Source: Roseiarcus sp963794655 (lineage in GTDB: Bacteria > Pseudomonadota > Alphaproteobacteria > Rhizobiales > Beijerinckiaceae). Taken from it: a DNA stretch of 64,000 bases. The notes under the pieces were generated by a model that was not told the DNA's origin, searched no databases, and saw only the letters and a list, made by a program, of their open reading frames with translations. Position 1 is the stretch's first letter, and each line of letters begins with the position of its first letter. The stretch spans positions 1,240,001 to 1,304,000 of the forward strand of contig CAWCEV010000006.1 of NCBI GenBank assembly GCA_963794655.1, given 5' to 3'. Positions 33,244 through 41,748 of the stretch are shown piece by piece. The position numbers and the translations under genes are program-made.

Positions 33244-34518
33244 ATGTTCGAGCAGATCGAGGGCTCCAAGGCGATGGCGCGCACGATCGCGCTCTGCCGG
33301 CCGCAAGTGGTTTGCGCCTATCCGATCACGCCGCAGACGCATATCGTCGAGGGCGTAGGCGAGCTCATCCGTCTGGGCCGACTCGAAAATTGCGAATTCA
33401 TCAACGTGGAAAGCGAATTCGCGGCGCTCTCCGTGGCGATCGGCGCTTCGGCGGCGGGCGCGCGCGCCTACACCGCCACCGCGAGCCAGGGCCTCCTGTT
33501 CATGGCGGAAGCCGTCTATAACGCCGCCGGCCTCGGCCTGCCGATCGTCATGACGCTCGGCAACCGCGCCATCGGCGCTCCGATCAACATCTGGAACGAC
33601 CATTCGGACGCGATGGCGCTGCGCGAATCGGGCTGGATCCAGCTGTTCGCCGAAACAAACCAGGAAGCAGCCGACCTGCACATAATAGCCTTCCGGCTGG
33701 CCGAGGAACTCTCGGTCCCGACAATGGTGTGCGTCGACGGCTTCATTCTCACCCATGCCGTCGAGCGAATCGACATACCCGATCAGGCGTCCGTCGACGC
33801 ATATCTTCCGCCCTACGAGCCGATGCAGAGCCTCGACCCCGCCGATCCGATCTCGATCGGGGCGATGGTCGGGCCGGACGCGTTCACCGAAGTGCGCTAT
33901 CTGCAATATTTCAAACAACACGCCGCGCTCGGCCTGATCGAGAGGCTGGGGAAGGAATTCGAGAGCCGCTTCGGCCGCCAGGCGGGCGGCTTGCTCAGGA
34001 CCTACGAGGCCGACGGCGCGCAGACCCTGGTGGTTGCGATGGGGTCGATCAACGGCACGATCAAGGACGTGATCGACGAGATGCGCGCCGACGGCCTCGC
34101 GATCGGGCTCGTCACGCTGGTCGCTTTCCGCCCGTTTCCGATCCAGGCGCTGCGCCAGGCCTTGGCGCGGGCGCGCGACGTCATCGTCCTCGACAAGGCC
34201 GTCGACGTCGGCATGGGCGGGCCGCTCGCCAGCAACGTCGCGATCGCGCTGCGCGAGCTCGCCGATCCGCCGGCGATGCACTCGGCGATCGTTGGACTCG
34301 GCGGCCGACCGGTTCCCAAGGCTTCGCTGCATCGGCTTTTCCGCCAGGCGGCCATCCAACCCTGGGAGGGCCCGCATTTCCTGGACCTCAACGAGCGCAT
34401 CGCAGCAAGCGAGATCCACCGTCGCGGGAAGACGCGGCGGGCCGGACCGGCGGCCGAGGGCATCCTCAAGGAGCTCGAACAGGAGCGGGTAAAGAAACTT
34501 GAGGAGGCTTCGCGGTGA
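33244..34518 (+). CDS. porA: 2-oxoacid:acceptor oxidoreductase, alpha subunit
   Basis: Start at ATG 33244 (MFEQIEGSKAMA); the in-frame TTG at 33235 is less likely. The 424 residues hold the thiamine-diphosphate pyrimidine-binding domain with VCAYPITPQTHIVE and VESEFAALSVAIGASAAGARAYT, where the conserved Glu activates the cofactor. Domain II follows (TLVVAMGSINGTIKDVIDE) with GLVTLVAFRPFP. A charged C-terminal helix ends it. The stop overlaps the start of the beta-subunit gene. A Cys-free, non-fused alpha chain indicates the multi-subunit rather than the single-chain NifJ type. Confidence 0.9.
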   Translation: MFEQIEGSKAMARTIALCRPQVVCAYPITPQTHIVEGVGELIRLGRLENCEFINVESEFAALSVAIGASAAGARAYTATASQGLLFMAEAVYNAAGLGLPIVMTLGNRAIGAPINIWNDHSDAMALRESGWIQLFAETNQEAADLHIIAFRLAEELSVPTMVCVDGFILTHAVERIDIPDQASVDAYLPPYEPMQSLDPADPISIGAMVGPDAFTEVRYLQYFKQHAALGLIERLGKEFESRFGRQAGGLLRTYEADGAQTLVVAMGSINGTIKDVIDEMRADGLAIGLVTLVAFRPFPIQALRQALARARDVIVLDKAVDVGMGGPLASNVAIALRELADPPAMHSAIVGLGGRPVPKASLHRLFRQAAIQPWEGPHFLDLNERIAASEIHRRGKTRRAGPAAEGILKELEQERVKKLEEASR

Positions 34519-35516
34519 ACGAGGTCCAAAAGCTCAAGTTCTACCAGAAGGGCACCCTGACCGTCGGCAACCGGTTGGTGGACGAGGCCGAGCGTAACGT
34601 GCAGGCGAGCCGCGACCGCTCCAACTCGCTGACTTCAGGCCATCGCGCCTGCCAGGGTTGCGGCGAGGCGCTCGGCGCGCGTTACGCCATCGACGCGGCC
34701 ATGCGCGCCGCCGAGCGAAACCTTATCGCCGTCAACGCGACCGGCTGCCTCGAAGTTTTCACGACGCCCTATCCCGAGACCTCCTGGCAGATTCCATGGA
34801 TGCATTCGCTGTTCGGCAATGCGGCGGCGGTTGCAACCGGGGTCGCGGCGGCGATGCGAGTCATGGGCAGAAGCGACACGCGCGTCGTCGCTCAGGGCGG
34901 CGACGGAGGCACGACCGACATCGGCTTCGGCTGCCTCTCCGGCATGTTCGAGCGCAACGACGACGTGCTCTATATTTGCTACGATAACGAGGGATACATG
35001 AACACCGGCGTTCAGCGGTCGTCTGCGACGCCGCCGACCGCGCGCACCGCGACCACCCCCGCGATGGGCAAAGAGCCGGGCAACGTGTTCGGGACCGGCA
35101 AGTTCACGCCCAAGATCGCGGTGGCGCACGAGATCCCCTATGTCGCAACGGCGAGCGTCGCCGATCTGCACGATCTTGAGGCCAAGGTCACCAAGGCCAT
35201 GGGTTTTCGCGGCGCGCGCTATATTCAGATCAACGTGCCATGCCCGCTCGGCTGGGGAGCGGCGTCGCAGGACACGATCAAGCTCGCAAGGCTCGCGATC
35301 GAGACCGGCCTCTTCCCGATCTTCGAGGCCGAGAACGGCTATGTCACCAGCGTGCGCAAGATTCGCCGCCTGACCCCGGTCACCGAATATCTGATGCTCC
35401 AGCGCCGCTTCGCTCACCTCTTCCGCGACGGCCGAGTGGACCCGCGGGTCGCCAAGCTGCAGGCGGTCGCCGATCGCCACATAAAGGACTACGGGCTTAT
35501 GGAGGCTGCGGGGTAG
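34515..35516 (+). CDS. porB: 2-oxoacid:acceptor oxidoreductase, beta subunit
   Basis: Translation starts at a GTG (34515) that overlaps the porA stop. The 333-residue chain binds thiamine diphosphate: GHRACQGCGEALGARYAIDA carries the Cys pair for an iron-sulfur ligand set, and GGDGGTTDIGFG with DDVLYICYDNEGYMNTG the GDG-x-N cofactor/Mg motif. NVPCPLGWGA lies near the C-terminal domain. With porA and porC it completes the catalytic core. One base separates its stop from the next ATG, so the downstream flavoprotein is tightly coupled. Confidence 0.9.
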   Translation: MNEVQKLKFYQKGTLTVGNRLVDEAERNVQASRDRSNSLTSGHRACQGCGEALGARYAIDAAMRAAERNLIAVNATGCLEVFTTPYPETSWQIPWMHSLFGNAAAVATGVAAAMRVMGRSDTRVVAQGGDGGTTDIGFGCLSGMFERNDDVLYICYDNEGYMNTGVQRSSATPPTARTATTPAMGKEPGNVFGTGKFTPKIAVAHEIPYVATASVADLHDLEAKVTKAMGFRGARYIQINVPCPLGWGAASQDTIKLARLAIETGLFPIFEAENGYVTSVRKIRRLTPVTEYLMLQRRFAHLFRDGRVDPRVAKLQAVADRHIKDYGLMEAAG

Positions 35517-35517
35517 G

Positions 35518-37143
35518 ATGAAACATCCTTACGCCATCGCGCTCGACGTCGGCACGAGCAAGCTCAATCTGACCGGCTCGTGGCGCACGCAGCGGCCGAT
35601 CTACGTCGACCGGCTGCCTCCTTGCAATGCGGCGTGCCCGGCGGGCGAGGACATCCAGGGCTGGCTCAGCCACGCGGAGGCGGGCGAATACGAGGCCGCG
35701 TGGCGTGCGCTGACGCAAGACAACCCGCTGCCCGCGGTGATGGGGCGCGTCTGTTACCACCCTTGCGAAACCGCCTGCAACCGCGCGCAGATCGACGAAG
35801 CGGTCGGGATCAATTCGGTCGAGCGGTTTCTTGGCGACGTTGCGATCGCCGAGGGCTGGACGTTCGACAAGCCAAGGGCAGAGTCGGGCAAGCGCGTGCT
35901 CGTGGTCGGCGCCGGTCCGGCCGGCCTCTCGGCTGCCTATCACCTTCGCCGTCTCGGCCATGGCGTGACGATCCGTGAGGCCGGGCCGCTCGCGGGCGGC
36001 ATGATGCGCTTCGGCATCCCGAAATATCGCCTGCCGCGCGATGTGCTGGACGCCGAGGTCAGGCGGATAACGCATATGGGCGTCGAGCTCGTGCTTGAGA
36101 GCAAGGTGGACGACATCGAGTCCGCGATGCGCGAGGGCGGCTATGACGCCGCCTTTCTCGCCGTCGGCGCCCATATCGCCCGGCGCGCCTATATCCCGGC
36201 CGGCGGCGCATCGAAGATTCTCGATGCGGTGAGCCTGCTGCACTCGATGGAAGGCGACGCGCCGCCGCTCCTCGGCAGGAAGGTCGTCATCTACGGGGGC
36301 GGCAACACCGCGCTCGACGCCGCCCGCACCGCGCGGCGTCTCGGCGCCGACGAGGCGATCATCGTCTATCGCCGCACCCGCGAGAAAATGCCTGCGCATG
36401 ATTTCGAGCTTGAGGAGGCGCTGCAGGAAGGCGTCTCGATGAAATGGCTCTCAACCATCAAGTCGGTCGACGGCGGCTCGATGACGATCGAGAGGATGAA
36501 GCTCGATTCTACCGGCTTCCCGCAGCCGACTGGCGAGTTCGAGACGCTGGAAGCCGACTCGCTCGTGCTTGCGCTCGGCCAGGACGTCGATCTGTCGCTG
36601 CTCGAGCATGCGCCGGGGATCGTGATCGAGAACGGCGTGGTGAAGGTCGGCCCGGATATGATGACGGGGCGCGCGGGGGTGTTCGCCGGCGGCGACATGG
36701 CGCCCTCCGAGCGGACGGTGACGGTCGCGGTCGGTCACGGCAAGAAGGCGGCGCGTTGCGTCGACGCCTATCTCCGGAACGAAGCCTACGTCGCCCCGCA
36801 GAAGCATGCGCTCGCGAGCTTCGACCGCCTCAACGCCTGGTATTACGAGGACGCGCCGGCCACGGTGCGCCCAATGCTCGAAGCCGTCCGAAGGGTCGAG
36901 AATTTCGAGGAGGTGGTCGGCGGCCTCGACGGAACCAATGCGCTCTACGAGGCGCGCCGGTGCCTAAGCTGCGGCAATTGCTTCGAGTGCGACAATTGCT
37001 ACGGCGTCTGCCCCGACAACGCGGTCATCAAGCTCGGCCCCGGCAAGCGGTTCAAATTCGACTACGATTATTGCAAGGGCTGCGGCCTCTGCGCCGAAGA
37101 ATGCCCGTGCGGCGCGATCGAGATGATTCCCGAGGCGATTTGA
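35518..37143 (+). CDS. GltD-like flavoprotein fused to a two-cluster ferredoxin
   Basis: The 541-residue product has three parts. Residues ~35-100 hold the GltD-type N-terminal cluster region (CNAACPAGEDIQGW and CYHPCETACNR). A dinucleotide-binding region follows at ~125-430, with FAD motif VVGAGPAGLSAAYH, NAD(P) motif VIYGGGNTALDAAR and AGGDMAPSERTVTVAVGHG. The C-terminal ~60 residues carry a ferredoxin domain with clusters CLSCGNCFECDNC..CP and CKGCGLCAEECPCG. It replaces the separate delta ferredoxin of ordinary POR and could pass electrons between POR and NAD(P) or other carriers. Coupling to POR is inferred from its position one base after porB. Confidence 0.85.
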   Translation: MKHPYAIALDVGTSKLNLTGSWRTQRPIYVDRLPPCNAACPAGEDIQGWLSHAEAGEYEAAWRALTQDNPLPAVMGRVCYHPCETACNRAQIDEAVGINSVERFLGDVAIAEGWTFDKPRAESGKRVLVVGAGPAGLSAAYHLRRLGHGVTIREAGPLAGGMMRFGIPKYRLPRDVLDAEVRRITHMGVELVLESKVDDIESAMREGGYDAAFLAVGAHIARRAYIPAGGASKILDAVSLLHSMEGDAPPLLGRKVVIYGGGNTALDAARTARRLGADEAIIVYRRTREKMPAHDFELEEALQEGVSMKWLSTIKSVDGGSMTIERMKLDSTGFPQPTGEFETLEADSLVLALGQDVDLSLLEHAPGIVIENGVVKVGPDMMTGRAGVFAGGDMAPSERTVTVAVGHGKKAARCVDAYLRNEAYVAPQKHALASFDRLNAWYYEDAPATVRPMLEAVRRVENFEEVVGGLDGTNALYEARRCLSCGNCFECDNCYGVCPDNAVIKLGPGKRFKFDYDYCKGCGLCAEECPCGAIEMIPEAI

Positions 37144-37167
37144 GGCGGCCTCGGCGCCTCGACGCCG

Positions 37168-37938
37168 CTATCGCGGCAGGCACTCGAGCAATCCGGAGCT
37201 TTCACGCGCCTTCGCCTCGACGCGGGCGGCGAGGCGGCGGTGGAGCGTCGTCGGGCGGGCGGGATTACGGTGGATCGGGTCAGGCAGCGCGGCGGCGAGC
37301 AAAGCGGCCTCGCCGTCATTCAGGTCGCTTGCGCCTTTGTGGAAATAGCGGCGCGCCGCGGCCTCGATTCCGTAAGTCCCGTCGCCCCATTCGGCCATGT
37401 TGAGATAGATCTCGAGCGTTCGGGCTTTTGACCACGTCTTGGCCAACGCCAGCGCCATGCCGATCTCGACCCCCTTGCGAACAGCCGAACGAATTGGCCA
37501 CAGGAACAGGTTCTTCGCGGTCTGCATAGTGATCGTCGAGGCGCCGCGGCTCGGGCCTTTCCTGCTGGCCCGGCCCAGGACCAGATCCAGGGCGCCCCAG
37601 TCGACGCCGTCATTCGAGCAGAAGCTCGCGTCCTCGGATGCGATCACTGCGGCGATCGCCGCGGGGGCGACGTCCCGGAGCCGCACGGCGTCCCGTTGGT
37701 AGCTCTTCCCTTCGAGGGTTCGGGCGAGCATCAGCGTCGAGACGGGCTCGACGACGGTGTAGAGGGCGGCGAGCCCGAAAAAGACAATCAGAAGCGCGAT
37801 CGCGGCTAAGCCGGCGCAGCGGGCCAGGGTTACAAACAAGGAGCGGCGCCGGACCACGGCCTGACCCTTGGCGCAACTTGTGGCGGCGGGCAAGCCATTG
37901 GACGGCGAAAGACGGATCGCCGCCGGCCCGCATTTCAT
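37168..37938 (-). CDS. mtgA: monofunctional peptidoglycan transglycosylase
   Basis: Glycosyltransferase family 51. The 256-residue chain has an N-terminal anchor helix (LAAIALLIVFFGLAAL) and the catalytic motifs: ASEDASFCSNDGVDW with the essential Glu, GASTITMQTAKNLFLWP, and EIYLNMAEWGDGTYGIEAAARRYF. It polymerises lipid II into glycan strands at the inner membrane without transpeptidase activity. The start at 37938 lies only 15 bases from the divergent phosphatase start; an internal GTG at 37857, just before the RRRSLFV anchor, is an alternative that leaves more room for promoters. Confidence 0.9.
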   Translation of the reverse strand: MKCGPAAIRLSPSNGLPAATSCAKGQAVVRRRSLFVTLARCAGLAAIALLIVFFGLAALYTVVEPVSTLMLARTLEGKSYQRDAVRLRDVAPAAIAAVIASEDASFCSNDGVDWGALDLVLGRASRKGPSRGASTITMQTAKNLFLWPIRSAVRKGVEIGMALALAKTWSKARTLEIYLNMAEWGDGTYGIEAAARRYFHKGASDLNDGEAALLAAALPDPIHRNPARPTTLHRRLAARVEAKARESSGLLECLPR

Positions 37939-37953
37939 GTTAGGGGTCCCGCC

Positions 37954-38523
37954 ATGAAGCCCCTATCCTTTTCTGTCCTCACCGTTTGTGGCCTTGACGA
38001 ACTCGAACGCCACGGCGGTCGAGGCGTCACTCATGTTCTCTCGATTCTCGATCCGGATTGGCCGGAGCCCGACGCGTTCCAGGACTTCGACCCGCATTTC
38101 CGCGCCACGTTGCGTTTTCACGACGCGATCGAGGCGGACCCGGGGATCGTGTTGCCGCAGAGGTCGGACGTCGAGCAGATCCTGGCGTTCGGCCGCGACG
38201 CCGGCGACGTGCGTCACCTCCTGATCCACTGCCACGCCGGCATATCGCGCTCGACCGCGGCGATGCTGATGATCCTGGCGCAGGCGCATCCGCGCGAGAC
38301 AGAGAGCGCCATCGTCGACCGGTTGCTCGAGATCCGTCCGCAGGCCTGGCCGAACTCCCGGATGATCGGGTTTGCCGACGAGCTTCTCGGCCGCGACGGT
38401 CGGCTTGGCGCCGCCGTCCGCCGCGTCTATGCCGCGCGGCTCAAGACCCAGCCCGAACTCGCGGAGACGATGCGCCGGCTCAGGCGGGCGAGGGAAGTCG
38501 AGCTCGGCCTTGGCGTGACATAA
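37954..38523 (+). CDS. dual-specificity/tyrosine phosphatase-like protein
   Basis: The 189-residue cytosolic protein carries the C-x5-R P-loop in HCHAGISRSTAAM near residue 90 and a plausible general-acid Asp upstream (ILDPDWPEPDAFQDFD). A helical C-terminal tail follows. Alphaproteobacterial genomes encode such single-domain phosphatases of unknown substrate. It diverges from mtgA and is followed convergently by a cyclase gene. Its substrate (protein, sugar or nucleotide phosphate) is not readable. Confidence 0.75.
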   Translation: MKPLSFSVLTVCGLDELERHGGRGVTHVLSILDPDWPEPDAFQDFDPHFRATLRFHDAIEADPGIVLPQRSDVEQILAFGRDAGDVRHLLIHCHAGISRSTAAMLMILAQAHPRETESAIVDRLLEIRPQAWPNSRMIGFADELLGRDGRLGAAVRRVYAARLKTQPELAETMRRLRRAREVELGLGVT

Positions 38524-38544
38524 GCGCGTCCGGCTCGATCGGGC

Positions 38545-40311
38545 CTACTCCGGGAGCCCCGCTTTCAGGATGCCCTCGCGCACATGCTCGGCGTCGGCGG
38601 GTTGCCGATAGTGGAGGGTGTCGAGAAATGTCCGTGCGCTGAACGCCGGCTCACGGTCGATGACCTCGCGGGCGTGGGCGCCCGCCGCGACGCGGTTGCC
38701 GACCTGGGCCAGCGAAGCGGCGAGGAAGGCGTGGTGGCTGTAGTCCGGGGCCGTAAGCTTGCTGTACGACTCGATTGCATCGCCATAGGCGCGGGCGCCG
38801 TACTGCGCGCGGCCAAGATGGCTCCAGAACCGTTCGGGATGGTAGGGATTGAGGCGCATGGCGCGCCGAACCCATTCGATCCCCTCTTCGGGGCGCCCTA
38901 GCCAGGTCAAGAGCTCGCCCTGCTGAACGACGATCAGGTCGCTGTTCGGATTGAGGCTCAGCGCGCGCTCCTGATGATAGGCGGCCTTGTCGTGCTCGTT
39001 GAAATTGAGTTTCAGCGCAGCCAGGATGCGGTGAACATCCGCGTCGTTGTCGTCGAGTGCGAGGGCGGTCTGGAGCTCCTCGACGATCATTCGCTCGTTC
39101 ACGGACCGGTCCTCGCACCAGTTGTGCAGCCAGGCTTGCCCGACAACGCAGGCTTTCCAGGCGTGGGCGTGGGCATAGCCGGGGTCGAGTTCGATGGCGC
39201 GCTCGAGGTTCTTGAGCGCCTCGGCGTTGCTTTCGCGCTTCGAAGCGTGATGGAGGATCTTGCCGGCCAGCAAATACTCGTACGCGGCCATGTTCTCGGT
39301 GGTCTTGCGCTGGGCGCGGCCCTGACGCGCCGCCTCGACGCGGCCGAACAGGGTCGATACGATCGACGAGGTCACCTCGTCCTGAATCGCGAATATGTCT
39401 TCGAGCTTTCGGTCGTAGCGCTCGGCCCAGACATGGGCTTCAGTCTCGCCGTCGATAAGCTGCACGGTCACCCGGACCCGGTCCATCGCCTTGCGCACGC
39501 TTCCCTCGACGATGTAGTCGACCCCGAATTCGCGGGCGATCGCCTGCGCCTTGACCGGCTTCCCCTTGTGCACGAACACGGCGTTGCGCGAAATCACCAG
39601 AAGCTGGCGGAAGCGCGACAGCTCGGTAATGATGTCCTCCGTGAGCCCGTCGGCGAAAAACTCCTGCTCCGGGTCGCCGCTCATGTTGACGAACGGCAGA
39701 ATCGCGATCGCCGGCTTCTTCGCGCTTTCCCTCGCCGCGCCCGCTCGCTCTCCCGTGGCGTGGGCGGCGTCCGGCTTCTGGCCGCCGATGACGACCTTGT
39801 AGACGCGGATCGAACGGCTGATGTTCTTGACCTGCCGGTCGCCGAGATCCTCGTAGCCGACCTCGAGCCGGTCGCCGACCTGATCGCGCACCGCCGCCGA
39901 TATGCAGATGCCGCCAGGCTCGGCGATTGACTCGAGGCGCGCCGCGACATTCACGCCGTCGCCGAAGATATCGTTCTCTTCCACGATGACGTCGCCGAGA
40001 TTGACACCGATGCGATAGAGCAGGGAGCGCGACGCCGGCATGTCCCGGTTGCGCCTCGCCATGCGCTCCTGGAAGTCGACGGCGCAGCGCAGCGCCTCGG
40101 TCACGCTCTGGAACTCGACCAGCATGCCGTCGCCGGTCGTTTTGATGATGCGCCCCTTACACCTCCCAATCGCCGGATCGATGAGCTCGAGCCGCACTGT
40201 CTTCAGGCGCGCGAGGGTCCCTGCCTCGTCCGTTTCCATAAGACGGCTGTAGCCGACGACGTCCGCCGCAACGATGGCCGCGAGCCGACGGTCGGGTTTA
40301 GGCGCTTCCAT
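38545..40311 (-). CDS. adenylate cyclase with TolB-like and TPR regions (copy 1)
   Basis: The 588-residue protein has an N-terminal class III cyclase domain (residues ~8-180): metal Asp in AADVVGYSRLM and KTTGDGMLVEF, GVNLGDVIVEE, and Asn/Arg in DGVNVAARLESI. A TolB-N-like region follows (PFVNMSGDPEQEFFADGLTE.. to WAERYDRKLEDIF), then TPR repeats to the end (NLERAIELDPGYAHAH; ALSLNPNSDLI). This is the common Hyphomicrobiales cyclase-TolB-TPR layout. It makes cAMP in response to an unknown signal sensed through the repeats. A similar copy lies 1.4 kb away (41749-43527). Confidence 0.88.
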   Translation of the reverse strand: MEAPKPDRRLAAIVAADVVGYSRLMETDEAGTLARLKTVRLELIDPAIGRCKGRIIKTTGDGMLVEFQSVTEALRCAVDFQERMARRNRDMPASRSLLYRIGVNLGDVIVEENDIFGDGVNVAARLESIAEPGGICISAAVRDQVGDRLEVGYEDLGDRQVKNISRSIRVYKVVIGGQKPDAAHATGERAGAARESAKKPAIAILPFVNMSGDPEQEFFADGLTEDIITELSRFRQLLVISRNAVFVHKGKPVKAQAIAREFGVDYIVEGSVRKAMDRVRVTVQLIDGETEAHVWAERYDRKLEDIFAIQDEVTSSIVSTLFGRVEAARQGRAQRKTTENMAAYEYLLAGKILHHASKRESNAEALKNLERAIELDPGYAHAHAWKACVVGQAWLHNWCEDRSVNERMIVEELQTALALDDNDADVHRILAALKLNFNEHDKAAYHQERALSLNPNSDLIVVQQGELLTWLGRPEEGIEWVRRAMRLNPYHPERFWSHLGRAQYGARAYGDAIESYSKLTAPDYSHHAFLAASLAQVGNRVAAGAHAREVIDREPAFSARTFLDTLHYRQPADAEHVREGILKAGLPE

Positions 40312-40584
40312 TTAGCCTTCGATCCGGTAGGCGACTCGATGCCGGGATCGGCCTGCTCTGTGCGAGCGGACCCCACGCACGGCCCGCTCCCGAACCCGGC
40401 TTTGCAATGACCACGTAAGCCCGGCGACGCCTATCCACACTAACACAACGGCTGACGCCGTCCAACCGTCGGCCGGTGACGGTCTCCAGCTCCCGTTCCT
40501 GTCCGCCCCGCTCGCATGCTAGCGTCGACCGCGGGCGTAAGAGCTACAAACGCGGAACGACATTTTTTTGGGGAGGAAGAACCT

Positions 40585-41724
40585 ATGCGGCGACGCGATA
40601 TCCTTGGTCTCCTCGCCGGCGCGGCTCTCCCGTGGCCGCGCCGCGCGCGCGCAGCCCAGGCCCTGCTCGAGGAATCGGTAGGGTTCACTGGTCAGATCCT
40701 GTTCCTGGCGACGAAGGTCCCGGCCCTCGTTCTCGGCGTCGTCCAGGGCGGTCAAATGTCGATCCAGGGCTTCGGCGCCCGCGCGGAAAATCCCGACGAA
40801 GCCCCAGGCGCGAACACGCTGTTTCGGATCGGCTCAATTACCAAGGCCTTCACCGGCCAGGTTCTGGCGAGCCTGGCAGCGGACGGCGTTGTCAGTCTGA
40901 CCGATCCTCTGACCAAATATGCGCCCGAGTTCACCGCGCCGCTGTCGGAGGGCGGACGTCCGATCCGGCTCATCGATCTCGCCACCCATTCGGCTGGGCT
41001 GCCGCGGGAGGTCCCTCACAAGCCGGGGCCGCCTGACGACCCATTCGTCCATATCACGCCGGAAGCCTTCGCCGCATGGCTCAAGTCCAATCCGCTCATG
41101 TTCACGCCCGGGACTTCGGTCTCCTACTCCAACTTCGGCTTCGATCTCCTGGCCGCCGCGCTCGGCCGCGCCGCGCAGCAGCCCTATCCGGAGCTTCTCG
41201 AAGCGCGCGTTCTGCGGCCGCTTGGACTCAACGGCACGACGTTTGCCCCTTCCGCCGCGCAGGCGTCGCTCATCATGACAGGTCATAATTTTGATGGCGC
41301 GCCGATGCCGAACGCGAAAACCGGTCCGGTCATCCTCGGCTCGGGCGGCCTCTATTCGACGCCGCGCGATCTGCTCGCCTGGCTGCACTGGCACCTCGAC
41401 CGGTTCGGAAACGAGCGCGCCGCCGAACGCCTCGTCGATCACGCCGCCTATCTGTGGCGCGACGGGCTCAACGCCGTGTTCGGAATGGACGAATCCGGGC
41501 ACATGGACGCAATGGGACTCGGGTGGGTCATCATGGCGCCTGAGGGCGACCGCCCGCTCATCCTGCAGAAAGCGGGCGGCCTCCAGGGCGTCTTTTCCTA
41601 TGTCGCTTTCGCTCCGGCGCGCGGGATCGGCGTCTGCGCCGCCATCAACGCGTTCAACTTCGACGCCGGTTTGGCGATGGCCAAGACCGCCAACGATCTC
41701 ATCATGGAGCTCGCGCCGCGATAG
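40585..41724 (+). CDS. beta-lactamase-fold serine hydrolase (AmpH/EstB-type)
   Basis: A GGGGAGGAAG ribosome-binding site places the start at ATG 40585 (MRRRDILGLLAGAAL), giving 379 residues with a Tat-like twin-Arg signal (RRRDILGLL) and cleavage near ARA. The active-site motifs are SITK (in RIGSITKAF) and YSN (VSYSNFGFDLL), with an HxG-like GSGG segment near 265. Class C beta-lactamases, D-Ala peptidases and esterases share this fold. Tat export and the lack of a lactamase KTG make a peptidase or esterase as likely as antibiotic hydrolysis. It is flanked on both sides by cyclase genes. Confidence 0.78.
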   Translation: MRRRDILGLLAGAALPWPRRARAAQALLEESVGFTGQILFLATKVPALVLGVVQGGQMSIQGFGARAENPDEAPGANTLFRIGSITKAFTGQVLASLAADGVVSLTDPLTKYAPEFTAPLSEGGRPIRLIDLATHSAGLPREVPHKPGPPDDPFVHITPEAFAAWLKSNPLMFTPGTSVSYSNFGFDLLAAALGRAAQQPYPELLEARVLRPLGLNGTTFAPSAAQASLIMTGHNFDGAPMPNAKTGPVILGSGGLYSTPRDLLAWLHWHLDRFGNERAAERLVDHAAYLWRDGLNAVFGMDESGHMDAMGLGWVIMAPEGDRPLILQKAGGLQGVFSYVAFAPARGIGVCAAINAFNFDAGLAMAKTANDLIMELAPR

Positions 41725-41748
41725 GCGGCCGACCGTACCGTCAGACGA

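Noticed and set aside
32959..34419. 486-residue reading frame antisense to porA
   Set aside because: Same reason: high-GC shadow, no start context or domain.
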